Below are positions 1-8,288 of a DNA stretch of 64,000 nucleotides, one piece after another. Under the pieces are notes generated by a model, which was given only the letters and a program-made list of their open reading frames with translations, had not been told where the DNA came from and did no database searches. This stretch comes from a virus: the IMG/VR virus record IMGVR_UViG_3300045282_000083, positions 1 through 64,000 of that record. One strand, 5' to 3'. Each line of letters begins with the position of its first letter. The first letter of the stretch is position 1. The position numbers and the translations under genes were made by a program.

Positions 1-740
1 AGGCTGATTGGACCGCCCAGCTGGGCTGGAACCCGCCTCAGTGGGATAACTCCTGGCAGCAGCAGTTGACTACGGATGCTCAGGGCAATATTGTTCCTGT
101 TCCTGGCGCTCCTGCTGACCTGGTGCACAAGTATCAAGCATACACCCAGTACCGCCAGACCCAGGCGGCAAAGATGCTTGATAATCCTGGCAAGTACATG
201 GAGCCGTACATTCGGCACATTGCTCAGGAAGTCGCCGCCCAACATGCTCAGTATAACGTCGGTCAGTACAAAGATCAACAGGAAGCCAACCAATTTATTG
301 AGAAACACAAGGATTGGCTGTTTGAGCAAGACGACAAGGGCGCGATCAAAACGACTCCAGTGCTCAATCCGTCCACTGGCCGGTATGAGGAGCAGCGCCA
401 GCTGGGTCAATACGGCCGGCTGTTTCTTAATGCTCTGACGGACGCCGCCAATAATGGCGTTCCGGTGAATCTTCAGCCGACGTATGCCATTCAGGCCGTC
501 CAGAACGCATATCTTGCTTCCGATGCGTACAGACAATCCGTCTTGGCCTCCGCCCAGCCCGCTCCGCAGGGCAGTGCAAAGGACCAAGCCAACCAGAAAT
601 TCACAGACAGGGCTAACCCTGCCCAGCCGCCTGCCCAGCCTAGCGGCAATGCCAAACCCGCCCCGGTGAAAGTCACTCGTGAAAATCTTGACAAGGTGAT
701 GTTGGAACGCTTTCGTCAAGAAGGTATTACCAACATCTAA
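1..740 (+). CDS. Probable scaffold or minor head protein, 3' part only
   Basis: The frame is open to the left edge, so only the C-terminal 246 residues are visible. They are helical in character and rich in Gln and Ala. A Pro/Ala/Gln linker follows (about the last 60 residues), and the end is a charged helix containing RENLDKVMLERF. The gene stops at TAA 738-740, 17 nt before the capsid gene, which has its own AAGGGG ribosome site. Position directly upstream of the major capsid gene, helical content and a basic C-terminal tail are what a scaffolding protein shows. No protease motif is visible in this part. The assignment is from context, not from a recognised motif; a minor head protein is the main alternative. 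Confidence 0.55.
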   Translation, partial: ADWTAQLGWNPPQWDNSWQQQLTTDAQGNIVPVPGAPADLVHKYQAYTQYRQTQAAKMLDNPGKYMEPYIRHIAQEVAAQHAQYNVGQYKDQQEANQFIEKHKDWLFEQDDKGAIKTTPVLNPSTGRYEEQRQLGQYGRLFLNALTDAANNGVPVNLQPTYAIQAVQNAYLASDAYRQSVLASAQPAPQGSAKDQANQKFTDRANPAQPPAQPSGNAKPAPVKVTRENLDKVMLERFRQEGITNI

Positions 741-757
741 CATAAGGGGCTTCACCC

Positions 758-1894
758 ATGGCTGATTGGGCACGGCTGGCGAATACAACGATCAATGAGT
801 ATATTCGCGGCGAAGAGGTCCAGGTGATGAGGAATCGTAAAATCCTCGCCCTGCTCCAGGATCGCGGTCGCGTGACGTTCAACCATTCCGGTCTGTTGCT
901 CGACTGGAAGGTTCGATACAAGCGCGCTCCGATGATTGGGTTCATCGACGGCGACACCCTGACCTTCTCTCGCCAGAACAGGTGGCGTACGGCGCAGCTG
1001 GATTGGCGCGGCTACGCCATGACCGACCAGATGACCGAATTTGAAAAGCAGAAAAACAAGGGCGATGCGGCAATCGTCAAAGTTTGGTCTGAGATGGCCA
1101 AGCTGCTGACGGATGACATCACCGATCAGTTCGGCGACGAGCCGTACGTTGACGGCGGCGCTGCTGGAAACAACAAGCGCTTCCACGGAATTGAATCGTT
1201 CATGGGCAGTTCTGGCGCCGGCACGAAGCAGCCCATTGGCAAGCCGAACTCGACGTATGCCGGCAACGTCTGCACGCTGGGCAATTACGGCGGAACCTGG
1301 AGTTCGACTGGCTCCACGGCTGACGCGCCTGGTGGCGACTGGCCGACTGGCACTGGCGAGGCCCATTTCGATTTCTGGAGCCCGCTGATTGTGGACTATA
1401 CGTCCGGCATCGTGACAGCGTCCTCGACCGGCCTGACTGGCTGGCAAGCATCCACGAAGACGTGGGCCAACACCTGCCTTGAGGCCGTCCGGTACGGAAT
1501 CATCAACAGCCAGAAGAACAAGAGCAAGAAGTCGATGTTGGACTTGATTGCTCTGGAGACTGAACTCTTCCGGCTGTTCAAAGATAAAGCCCAAACGGAG
1601 GAACAGCTGTTTGTCACGCGCGGCGACGACCAGGGCCTCTACAAGCTGGGCTTCAAGGACGTGGTCAACTTCGACGGCATTGACATCACGTCCGAATACG
1701 GCATCCCGCGCTACACCGGGTACGGCTGGAACATTGACGCCGTGGAGCTGTGCAGCCTTCTGGACGTGCTGTTGAAGAGCAAGGGGCCTGATTATGATAT
1801 GGCTGCCGACGCCTATCGGTTTGCTATCTTCATCATGGGCAATTTCAAATTCAATAATATTCGTCAATTCGTAAAGTTTAAGAACGTGACTTGA
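758..1894 (+). CDS. Major capsid protein (HK97-fold type)
   Basis: A 378-residue protein beginning MADWARLANTTINEYIRG. The N-terminal TINEY helix followed by a segment on lysine, tryptophan and aromatic residues (about 45-90), a long charged helix (DQMTEFEKQKNKGDAAIVKV, about 90-110) and a central G-rich domain match phage major capsid proteins of the 330-380 residue class. It has a good ribosome site and sits between the scaffold-like gene and decoration genes. It would form the icosahedral shell. A 434-residue open frame runs antisense across it and is a by-product of codon bias. The N-terminal motif recurs at the end of an unrelated right-arm protein (56629-57045). The capsid role is fairly secure; exact family not named. 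Confidence 0.85.
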   Translation: MADWARLANTTINEYIRGEEVQVMRNRKILALLQDRGRVTFNHSGLLLDWKVRYKRAPMIGFIDGDTLTFSRQNRWRTAQLDWRGYAMTDQMTEFEKQKNKGDAAIVKVWSEMAKLLTDDITDQFGDEPYVDGGAAGNNKRFHGIESFMGSSGAGTKQPIGKPNSTYAGNVCTLGNYGGTWSSTGSTADAPGGDWPTGTGEAHFDFWSPLIVDYTSGIVTASSTGLTGWQASTKTWANTCLEAVRYGIINSQKNKSKKSMLDLIALETELFRLFKDKAQTEEQLFVTRGDDQGLYKLGFKDVVNFDGIDITSEYGIPRYTGYGWNIDAVELCSLLDVLLKSKGPDYDMAADAYRFAIFIMGNFKFNNIRQFVKFKNVT

Positions 1895-1919
1895 CTTCGT
1901 AAACTTCTTTTGATACAGT
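1891..1919 (+). promoter_or_regulatory. sigma70-like promoter of HNH gene 1
   Basis: TTGACT (1891-1896), 17-nt spacer, TACAGT (1914-1919). The -35 overlaps the capsid stop codon (TGA 1892-1894). Expected transcription start is near 1926, inside the loop of the adjacent inverted repeat, so local transcripts would lack its left arm. Confidence 0.5.
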
Positions 1920-1942
1920 GGATTTTTCTTCTTCACTGTATC
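1912..1942 (+). repeat. Perfect 9-bp inverted repeat before HNH gene 1
   Basis: GATACAGTG (1912-1920) and CACTGTATC (1934-1942) flank a 13-nt T-rich loop. The left arm covers the -10 box. The right arm ends immediately before the AGGAG ribosome site (1943-1947). In read-through mRNA from upstream the stem would abut the ribosome site; in mRNA started at the local promoter it cannot form. Confidence 0.6.
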
Positions 1943-1954
1943 AGGAGAACTACG

Positions 1955-2422
1955 ATGAGGATTTGTGGTAAGTGCCAGGTGGCGTTGGAAGAAAGTTGCT
2001 TTGCCAAGGACGGGAGCCGCAAAGATGGCTTGCAATTGTGGTGCCGAAAATGTCATTCAGACTACGCCAAAACTCCAGAGCAAAAGAAGCGATGGAGCGA
2101 GCGGGCTGGGCGAGACTGGTCTAGCGGCAAGACTCGCAACTCGCGCTACCAAAAACTGTTCGGCATCACGTTAGAAGATTATGTCCTGATGTTTGCTGAA
2201 CAAAAAGGTTGCTGCAAGCTGTGTGGCAGAAGTGACACTGGAAGGAAATATGCCAAACATCTTTGCGTTGACCATTGCCACAAGACCGGAAGGGTACGCG
2301 GACTTCTCTGCAATCGTTGTAACGCAGGTATAGGCTTCCTGTGCGACGACCACGGTTTGGCCGACAAGGCCAGGGCTTATTTGGCTGAGAATCAAGAAAG
2401 TGACCTAAGAGGGCACGCATGA
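1955..2422 (+). CDS. HNH endonuclease, recombination endonuclease VII type (copy 1)
   Basis: 155 residues. An N-terminal zinc-ribbon-like pair (CGKC near residue 4, CRKCH near 30) is followed by a C-terminal Endo VII core: CKLCG, then LCVDHCHKTGRVRGLLC, then NRC. The DH pair carries the catalytic His and the CxxC pairs bind structural zinc. The ATG at 1955 is chosen because AGGAG lies 7 nt before it; the open frame extends 45 nt further. It ends in ATGA overlapping the next gene. Position between capsid and decoration genes, with its own promoter, suits a free-standing homing endonuclease rather than the Holliday-junction resolvase of the phage, though the family contains both. Confidence 0.85.
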   Translation: MRICGKCQVALEESCFAKDGSRKDGLQLWCRKCHSDYAKTPEQKKRWSERAGRDWSSGKTRNSRYQKLFGITLEDYVLMFAEQKGCCKLCGRSDTGRKYAKHLCVDHCHKTGRVRGLLCNRCNAGIGFLCDDHGLADKARAYLAENQESDLRGHA

Positions 2423-3282
2423 ATCCGGCAATTACGCTAGTGGTTCCAATGTCCATCTATCTTGGCCGGACCCCGTCCGGCAAGCCAGGACGGATGAACC
2501 ATTACACAGTCAGCGGCAGCGGCCTTCTGTCTGCCATCACGATTACCGCGCCGGCTGGCGTCGAAGTTTCGAACGATGGCGGCAAAACGCACCACAGCAC
2601 GGTTGGGGTCAACCTGTCTCCAGGCGTCTCGGACGTGGTGCCGAGCACCGTGATTTGTGTTCGCCTCAGCGGCTCCGGCACTGGTGAAATCGAAGGCAAG
2701 ATTACGCACTACAGCAGCGGCGCGCAGCAAGACTTGGCCGTCGAAGGCACAGTCGTCCCCAACCCGCCAACGATTGTTGTCGTCACTCCAGCGCCTGTTG
2801 TTAAGCCTCCGCTTGCGAAAGCTGTGCCAAGCACTTTGGACCTGGGCACGACGACTGTGGGAACTGCCGGCTCTGATAGGACATTCACGGTCAGCGGCAG
2901 CGACCTGGCTGGGCCACTTGTCGTTACTTCTCCAACCGGAGTAGAGGTGTCGTCCGACGGCGGCGTCACTTACAGCCACTCTATCAGTCTGGCTCCTGTC
3001 AGCGGCTCAGTGCCAGTTACTACGATTAACGTGCGAATTGTCAAACCGACCGTTGCCGGCACCATCAGCGGCAAAATCACCAACACTAGCGCCGGCGCCC
3101 CAGAGCAGGACGTGAATGTGACCGGCACGGTGACTGCGGTAACTCCGGCCCCGAAAGTTGTGCCGCACGCGGCGCCTCCGCCCACGACGCACACGCACAA
3201 TCTGCCGCACCCTCACAACCTGCCGCACACGCCGCCCGTGCCGCCGCACACGCCGCCGCACACGCCGCCGCATGGCTCTTGA
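2419..3282 (+). CDS. Two-repeat Ig-like virion decoration protein
   Basis: 287 residues. Two tandem beta-sandwich repeats of about 85 residues each (roughly 20-110 and 130-235) share YTVSGSGL / FTVSGSDL, APAGVEVSNDGG / SPTGVEVSSDGG, ICVRL / INVRI and the closing VEGTV / VTGTV. A Pro/Val linker separates them. The last 45 residues are a low-complexity tail of Pro, His and Thr with repeated PPHTPPHTPP units. Ig-like repeats of this kind are common on phage capsid surfaces and in bacterial surface proteins, so a head decoration role exposed to glycans is inferred. The start overlaps the HNH stop, so the insertion did not break it. Confidence 0.65.
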   Translation: MNPAITLVVPMSIYLGRTPSGKPGRMNHYTVSGSGLLSAITITAPAGVEVSNDGGKTHHSTVGVNLSPGVSDVVPSTVICVRLSGSGTGEIEGKITHYSSGAQQDLAVEGTVVPNPPTIVVVTPAPVVKPPLAKAVPSTLDLGTTTVGTAGSDRTFTVSGSDLAGPLVVTSPTGVEVSSDGGVTYSHSISLAPVSGSVPVTTINVRIVKPTVAGTISGKITNTSAGAPEQDVNVTGTVTAVTPAPKVVPHAAPPPTTHTHNLPHPHNLPHTPPVPPHTPPHTPPHGS

Positions 3283-3307
3283 CATCGCGGCCAAGACGTG
3301 ATAAAAT
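3279..3307 (+). promoter_or_regulatory. sigma70-like promoter of HNH gene 2, probably leaderless
   Basis: TTGACA (3279-3284), 17-nt spacer, TAAAAT (3302-3307). The -35 is a consensus match and overlaps the stop of the Ig-like gene. The ATG at 3314 lies 6 nt after the -10 box, so the transcript should start at or beside the start codon. A short inverted repeat (GGCCA 3289-3293, TGGCC 3307-3311) spans the -10. Confidence 0.55.
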
Positions 3308-3313
3308 GGCCTC

Positions 3314-3799
3314 ATGAATACAACAACCTCGGCTCTCGTGAAAACTTGTGGAAAATGCAAACAGACCAAGGAGTTTTCATTTTTCTACAGCAAAAGTGGT
3401 CCGCTGCGTTACGAAGGACGGCCAAGCGGATATAGTTCCAATTGCAAAGCATGCATTTCGGAGCTACACAAAACCGACAGGGTCAAGGAAAGGCGATTAG
3501 AGATCAGGAAGCTCGGTGGCGCCAGGAATAGTGAGCTAAAACGAGAATATGGAATAACTCTCAACGATTATTATTCCATGTTAGCTCTGCAAGGTGGCGC
3601 CTGTAGGATTTGTAAAAGAAAAGATAGTGGGCACATAACAAGGAAAAACCTCTGTGTGGACCACGATCACAGGACTGGGCGAGTTCGCGGGTTGCTATGC
3701 AACCGGTGCAATCACGCCGTTGGTCTATTCAATGACAATCCCGACATATGTTTGTCGGCGGCAGAATATCTAACCAATAAACTGCCGGAATTGACGTAA
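3314..3799 (+). CDS. HNH endonuclease, recombination endonuclease VII type (copy 2)
   Basis: 161 residues, same architecture as the gene at 1955: N-terminal zinc pairs (CGKCKQTKEF, CKAC), a basic middle, the YGITLNDYYSML helix, then CRIC, LCVDHDHRTGRVRGLLC and NRC. The DHDH form keeps the catalytic His. Sequence is clearly more AT-rich than its neighbours, a sign of transfer. No Shine-Dalgarno site precedes the ATG at 3314, in agreement with the leaderless promoter. The stop lies inside a perfect 7-bp inverted repeat. Probably a homing endonuclease inserted between virion genes; the next gene has lost a normal start codon. Confidence 0.83.
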   Translation: MNTTTSALVKTCGKCKQTKEFSFFYSKSGPLRYEGRPSGYSSNCKACISELHKTDRVKERRLEIRKLGGARNSELKREYGITLNDYYSMLALQGGACRICKRKDSGHITRKNLCVDHDHRTGRVRGLLCNRCNHAVGLFNDNPDICLSAAEYLTNKLPELT

Positions 3800-3805
3800 C
3801 GTCAA
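3791..3805 (+). repeat. 7-bp inverted repeat over the HNH 2 stop codon
   Basis: TTGACGT-A-ACGTCAA with a single central base; the TAA stop (3797-3799) lies in its centre. It may mark the right boundary of the inserted endonuclease cassette. Not a terminator: no T run follows. Confidence 0.4.
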
Positions 3806-3823
3806 GAAAGCACAGGTGCTACT

Positions 3824-4528
3824 ATTGCCAAGCAAGAGGAACTCCCCTTTCCAGTAGGGACCACTTATTTCGACGGCCAGACAGCAGACACTACCACTAA
3901 TACTGCCGTCAATCTTGAGGGCAAGGAATACTACTGCGAAGACTTGTTCTACGTGCCGGCCACATTCTCGGCGACGAAGACTCTGCGCACGGCGTACCTT
4001 AAAAGGATTCGCGTCATGCGCAACGTCGCCACGGTCGGCTTAGCTGGCGGATTCCTTGTAGAACCGCAGCAAAGCGGAACGGATGGCCGATTCTACCTTG
4101 GTCGTATCAACGGATATTCTACAGTCGGCAATACCGGCGCCACGAACAATCCGTCCTATGGCCTGGATGAATTCCTGCCAGCTGCTGGCGTTGCCGTGAA
4201 CGATCTGGCCTACGTTACTATCGAGGGGCCATTCCTTGGCAATGCATCGCTGACCGCTGGCGAGGTTCTTGGCACCGGAAATAGCATTGCTGCGGCCACG
4301 CCAATCAGCGTGGGAGACTTGCTGATCGCCGCCACAGCCGCTGCCAGCACGTTCGCCACCACTCAAACATCCACGATGACTGGTGGGCGTATCGCCGGTT
4401 TCTCTCTTGGAACTACTGGCGTCACGCTTGGCCTGAACATCATCGCCCGCATTGGTCGTGCGTTGTCCAACCTGACGACCAATCAGACGACCGGCGTTCC
4501 TTTGTTGATGTACTTTACTCACCTGTAA
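3824..4528 (+). CDS. Virion-associated protein of unknown function, apparent ATT start
   Basis: The reading frame is open from the HNH stop and reads like real protein well before the first TTG (3944): IAKQEELPFPVGTTYFDG and NTAVNLEGKEYYCED precede it. No ATG, GTG or TTG exists in that part, while an ATT at 3824 is preceded by AGGTG at 3814-3818 with suitable spacing. I therefore place the start at ATT, giving 234 residues. The body is a small-residue, Thr/Gly/Ala-rich beta protein typical of capsid decoration or tail-spike base proteins. The endonuclease insertion just upstream may have removed the original start. Function is not recognised. Confidence 0.6.
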   Translation: MAKQEELPFPVGTTYFDGQTADTTTNTAVNLEGKEYYCEDLFYVPATFSATKTLRTAYLKRIRVMRNVATVGLAGGFLVEPQQSGTDGRFYLGRINGYSTVGNTGATNNPSYGLDEFLPAAGVAVNDLAYVTIEGPFLGNASLTAGEVLGTGNSIAAATPISVGDLLIAATAAASTFATTQTSTMTGGRIAGFSLGTTGVTLGLNIIARIGRALSNLTTNQTTGVPLLMYFTHL

Positions 4529-4584
4529 GCGATCTGGGGGAGTAGCCTGAGAAGGGCGCCCCCTACTCCAACCCCGGAGAAGAT

Positions 4585-5298
4585 ATGGAAGAAGCTCGTT
4601 TTGAGATGCGCTACGGCACTCAGGATTCGGACGTTTTCAATGAGGTTGTCGTTGCCAATCAATACAAACTGCCTGACAAAATCCCGTCCGACAAATTAAT
4701 CATCGACGTGGGCGCCAACATTGGCTGCTTTGCTGTCGCTTGCCTTTTGCGAGGAGCAGAATCAGTTATCTGCTTCGAGCCGTGCCAAGACAACTTCACA
4801 CAGTTGTCAAAAAATCTATCTCCGTGGGAAGGAAAGGTTGCCGCATTCATGGCGGCAGTCTGGAGAAGTGACATAGAACAGGAAATTTCCATTTCTACTG
4901 TCAACGGCACAGCATCCTGCTCTTGCTTCCCCACTTCTCTCGTTAATCACAACGAGTCCCGCGTCAACGCCATTGGCCTTGATGAAGTTATCTCTCAAGC
5001 CACGGAAGATGGACGGCGAATCGGCCTGCTCAAAATTGATGCAGAGTACAGCGAATATCCGATTCTATTCAGTTCCAAAAATCTTGGCTTGGTTGATGAA
5101 ATCGTTGGTGAGACCCATGAGTGGGGACGTGACGGAATACATACCGATGGCTATTACAAGCACCCGGTATACAAAAATAACGCAGAGGAAGTTCATCGGT
5201 TTCTGCGCGACCAAGGCTTCGAAGTTACCTCCCAGCAAGAGAAGTACGACAACCAAACAAACACCCTGTTCTTCGCCAAACGCCCGGAGCAAAAATGA
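4585..5298 (+). CDS. FkbM-type SAM-dependent methyltransferase
   Basis: 237 residues. LIIDVGANIGCFAVACLL (about 38-55) is the SAM-binding motif I of FkbM methyltransferases; VICFEPCQDNF supplies the acidic motif II and LLKIDAEYSEYPIL the motif typical of the family (KID.EG-like). FkbM enzymes O-methylate sugars or small molecules. It has a GGAGA ribosome site and overlaps the next gene by ATGA, so it is co-translated with a glycosyltransferase-like protein. The pair probably modifies a glycan, either on the virion or on the host surface; substrate cannot be read from sequence. Confidence 0.75.
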   Translation: MEEARFEMRYGTQDSDVFNEVVVANQYKLPDKIPSDKLIIDVGANIGCFAVACLLRGAESVICFEPCQDNFTQLSKNLSPWEGKVAAFMAAVWRSDIEQEISISTVNGTASCSCFPTSLVNHNESRVNAIGLDEVISQATEDGRRIGLLKIDAEYSEYPILFSSKNLGLVDEIVGETHEWGRDGIHTDGYYKHPVYKNNAEEVHRFLRDQGFEVTSQQEKYDNQTNTLFFAKRPEQK

Positions 5299-6269
5299 CC
5301 CCAGCAAAACTTAATGTGTTCTTTGCCTTCTATCCGTACGGCGGCAACGGCTCCACTTCCAGTGAGCATCCCAACATCCGTAATTGGTTTGCCAAGACGG
5401 TACATCACTGCAAAAACGATTCCCGAATTGGCGAGTTAGTCACCAGGGATTTCTCGGACACGCCAATCACCATGACTCGAAATCAGTCGGTACTGATGGC
5501 CAGGAAGCTTGGCGCAGACGTTATTGTCATGGTCGATAGCGACCAGCATCTTGATTTGTACACCGGCGTCGAAGAGGGCGCCAAGGACTTCTTCCCTAGT
5601 TCGTTCGACTTTCTCTATGAGAGGAAGCTTAAGGGTCTGGTCACGGCAATTGGCGCGCCGTACTGTGGCCCTCCTCCGAGTGAATGCGTGTATATTTTCA
5701 AATGGTGCAATGAGGAAACTGGCCATCCGAATGTAGATCACAGGCTGTCTATGTACAGCCGAGAAGAGGGTGCTGTATTGGCCGGCATTCAGCCAGCTGC
5801 TGCTCTGCCTACCGGATGTATAATGTTCGACATGGCGCTGTTTGACATTACTGATCCGAAGAACGAATATCAGGCATTGCTTGCCAAATATGGCGAGCCA
5901 AAAATCGCTCGGGCGCTGACCAATCCGTGGTTTTATTACGAGTGGAAAGATATCTACTGCGGCGAGAAGGTTTCCACTGAAGACGTAACCGTTAGCAGGG
6001 ACATGGTTCTTTGCGCCTATGCCAAGCTTGGGTATAACTCGCTGTTCTGCAACTGGGACGCCTGGGCCGGGCACTGGAAGCCCAAATGCGTTGGCAAGCC
6101 GGTTCTGCTTACGTCAGAATCAATTAACGACAAATATCGCGAAGCTGCCTTCTCTGCCCGCAAGCCGGAGCATAAACTGCGCCTGCTTAAATCAGTCGAT
6201 ACCCATAAAGGCATTTTGCCTAGCAAAACCAACACCCCAGTAAACGACACCATCCTGGAGCCTGTATGA
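5295..6269 (+). CDS. Glycosyltransferase-like protein (GT-A fold)
   Basis: 324 residues. The N-terminus NVFFAFYPYGGNGS and the segment ITMTRNQSVLMARKLGADVI followed by VMVDSDQHLDLY (about 80-90) give a GT-A nucleotide-sugar domain with its DxD metal site (DSD). GCIMFDMALFD and a later EDVTVSRDM acidic motif fit the acceptor side. Overlaps the methyltransferase by 4 nt and the next small gene by 4 nt. Phages carry such genes to decorate virion proteins or alter host glycans. The fold call is fairly good, the substrate is unknown. Confidence 0.65.
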   Translation: MTPAKLNVFFAFYPYGGNGSTSSEHPNIRNWFAKTVHHCKNDSRIGELVTRDFSDTPITMTRNQSVLMARKLGADVIVMVDSDQHLDLYTGVEEGAKDFFPSSFDFLYERKLKGLVTAIGAPYCGPPPSECVYIFKWCNEETGHPNVDHRLSMYSREEGAVLAGIQPAAALPTGCIMFDMALFDITDPKNEYQALLAKYGEPKIARALTNPWFYYEWKDIYCGEKVSTEDVTVSRDMVLCAYAKLGYNSLFCNWDAWAGHWKPKCVGKPVLLTSESINDKYREAAFSARKPEHKLRLLKSVDTHKGILPSKTNTPVNDTILEPV

Positions 6270-6538
6270 TTTACATCAATCGCTCAACTGATTTGGAAAA
6301 AGATTCGTTTTGGGTCGCCGCAGAACTCAATGAAGAGACTAGGCGATGCCGGCAATTGTATCTAGGGAAAGACGTGAACGGCGCCATTGCCGCAGCGGTT
6401 GCAGCCGGCCTGCCCAAACAAGAAGCCATTAGTATGGCCGAAACTGCTAAGGCGCGCGAGCAAGTCGTCGATGATGTTCGCGCAGAACCAGATTTCTCAT
6501 ACAAGCCGGCCAAAGGTACGCATCCATTTGGCTATTAA
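6266..6538 (+). CDS. Small hypothetical protein in virion operon
   Basis: 90 residues, start overlapping the glycosyltransferase stop (ATGA). A beta-like N-terminus (MIYINRSTD) is followed by an Ala-rich helix and an extended C-terminus ending THPFGY. No recognised domain. Tight coupling to the genes before it suggests a structural or chaperone role, not a catalytic one. Confidence 0.6.
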   Translation: MIYINRSTDLEKDSFWVAAELNEETRRCRQLYLGKDVNGAIAAAVAAGLPKQEAISMAETAKAREQVVDDVRAEPDFSYKPAKGTHPFGY

Positions 6539-6547
6539 GGTATAACC

Positions 6548-7249
6548 ATGGCTCTTAGCACCGCCCTGTCTAACGCTCTAGACGCCTGCCTGCGTGGCAC
6601 CGGCAACGCCGAAGAATTAATCTCGTCCGTCAACAACGCCAGCGGCAGCCTGGGCGGGGCTTTGACGGCCACGGCGGCAGAAATCAATGTACTGCATAGT
6701 GTGACTCCTGGAACAACCGCTGCGAATAGCGGCCTGGTGGTAGGCGCCGCCAAGCAGACTGATTCTTTGGCCGTAGCCAATTTGGTTTCAGGAACAACTA
6801 CCACTCCGGGAGCGGCCACCCAAGCCATCACCACGATTGTCAAGAAGACGGCTATTGTTGACAATACGGCCACGTCGATCTTCACGGTGACGTGCCCCAA
6901 CACCACCCAGACGGCGGTTGTCGAAATCATCCTTCTGGCTGCCGTCAACAATGCCGGGGCTTTGGATTCTGCCAGAGTGGCTGTTGGCTACATTGTCTTT
7001 GACAGAGTGGCCGGGGCAGCATTAGTTGGCACGGCTGCCGCTCTCACAAACACAGCCATCGCCACTTCTGGCACGGCAACTTTGACCGCAGCTTATAGCC
7101 TAGCTGCCGTAGCAGGAACGGTGACGCAGCCAAATACCATTGACATTCAAGTCACCCTGGTAAAGACGGGCGGCACCAATCATCAGGTTGTAGCCCTGGC
7201 AACCATTATCAATAGCGAAGCGACTGGCATGACCATCGCGGCTGTATAA
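6548..7249 (+). CDS. Virion structural protein with NAEEL N-terminal motif
   Basis: 233 residues, very rich in Ala, Thr and Val. The N-terminal helix SNALDACLRGTGNAEELISSVN (split here only for reading: residues 6-27) resembles the C-terminal motif of the next gene product (GGRGNAEELVLCIADG). The rest is a beta-rich domain (about 80-233) ending in repeated short strands, as in phage head-fibre or decoration proteins. Good ribosome site (AAGG) and 10-nt spacing. No named family. Confidence 0.6.
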   Translation: MALSTALSNALDACLRGTGNAEELISSVNNASGSLGGALTATAAEINVLHSVTPGTTAANSGLVVGAAKQTDSLAVANLVSGTTTTPGAATQAITTIVKKTAIVDNTATSIFTVTCPNTTQTAVVEIILLAAVNNAGALDSARVAVGYIVFDRVAGAALVGTAAALTNTAIATSGTATLTAAYSLAAVAGTVTQPNTIDIQVTLVKTGGTNHQVVALATIINSEATGMTIAAV

Positions 7250-7258
7250 GGAGTTACC

Positions 7259-7570
7259 ATGGCCCGCACAATGTCCGATGCACTTAAGAACTCTTTGGAC
7301 CACGCTGTGGGCACCGGGTTTACCGTCAAGCTGTTGGCACTTATTAATTCAACTCATACCGCTCTGGACGGCCAAACCAGGGATGCAGTTACCAAATTTC
7401 TAGATGGAATTGGCGAAATGACTGCCTTTGAGGCTGCTTGCGCTGCCAATACGGCTGCTGCAACATTCCGGAACAACTATGCCATTGTGAACCGACTGGA
7501 GCATGAACTCGGAGGCAGGGGTAATGCCGAAGAATTGGTTCTCTGCATAGCAGACGGCACTGTGACATAA
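7259..7570 (+). CDS. Small helical virion-operon protein with NAEEL motif
   Basis: 103 residues: mostly helical with alanine runs (EAACAANTAAATFRN) and a C-terminal GGRGNAEELVLCIADGT like the N-terminus of the protein before it. It resembles in style the 99-residue protein at 16636. Possibly a trimerising or adaptor segment for fibres. Strong GGAG ribosome site. Confidence 0.55.
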   Translation: MARTMSDALKNSLDHAVGTGFTVKLLALINSTHTALDGQTRDAVTKFLDGIGEMTAFEAACAANTAAATFRNNYAIVNRLEHELGGRGNAEELVLCIADGTVT

Positions 7571-7578
7571 GGTGAAAT

Positions 7579-7998
7579 ATGGCTCTCGGCACAGCAGGAA
7601 CGTCACGCTACTACGGACGGCATAAGTTCGTCAATCAAGAGCCTTTGGCTATTGCGGCGGCTGGAGCCGATATCAACCACGCCAGCGGATCGGCAGCTGT
7701 GGTCACTTTGGTTCCGCCAACTAAAGATTCCGGAGCCGCTGCTGCCGCTCCAGGCATAGCCTTGGTTAGAATTGATCTTGGCTATCGCGTAGCTCCAACC
7801 GCAGGATCAATTCAGGCTTCTGACGGCACATTAACCTGGGGTCCGTTTACCATTATTCTTGGCGGATTGCAATCAATCGTATTCGACCCTCCTTTGCTGT
7901 TCACTGCCGGAGCCACCGTAACCGTAACCATGGGCGACGGAGGCCAGGCCAAAGACCTGCTCGCATTGGGATACATCGCTGGCAACGCCACCGTGTGA
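7579..7998 (+). CDS. Small beta-rich virion protein
   Basis: 139 residues, Gly/Ala/Thr-rich with alternating hydrophobic strands and the end TVTVTMGDGGQAKDLLALGY. No recognised family. Composition and place suggest a capsid or fibre decoration subunit. Ribosome site AAGGTG precedes the ATG. Confidence 0.55.
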   Translation: MALGTAGTSRYYGRHKFVNQEPLAIAAAGADINHASGSAAVVTLVPPTKDSGAAAAAPGIALVRIDLGYRVAPTAGSIQASDGTLTWGPFTIILGGLQSIVFDPPLLFTAGATVTVTMGDGGQAKDLLALGYIAGNATV

Positions 7999-8006
7999 GG
8001 TAAATC

Positions 8007-8285
8007 ATGCCTAGCTCCAGTCTTATAGACGCCCTGATGGGCACCAGCAACCAAGTGATCAACGGCACGAGCTTTAACCCGTACCAGCAATCGGCGCTCA
8101 ATGCGCTGGTGCCGCGTGGCGGCAGACCGAACGTCGGCGCCGCTCCGGCAGGTGCCGCAGTAGACCCTGGCTTGCCGCCTCCTCGACAGCTTTCCCCAGT
8201 GGAATTGCTACTCCAAGATCAGGAAAGGCGCCAGGTAGGCAGCTTCGCCCCAGGATATCAGCCGCCAGGCCAACCTCCGAGGTGA
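8007..8285 (+). CDS. Proline-rich small virion-operon protein
   Basis: 92 residues. Short N-terminal helix (SSLIDALMGTSNQV), then a Pro/Gly/Arg-rich, probably disordered tail ending PGYQPPGQPPR. The DALMGTS string also occurs in the internal protein at 32910, suggesting shared ancestry of a linear motif. Function unknown. Confidence 0.5.
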   Translation: MPSSSLIDALMGTSNQVINGTSFNPYQQSALNALVPRGGRPNVGAAPAGAAVDPGLPPPRQLSPVELLLQDQERRQVGSFAPGYQPPGQPPR

Positions 8286-8288
8286 ACG

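Noticed and set aside
752-2056. 434-residue open frame on the minus strand antisense to the capsid gene
   Set aside because: Exactly mirrors the codon bias of the capsid gene, no ribosome site, composition unlike a protein.
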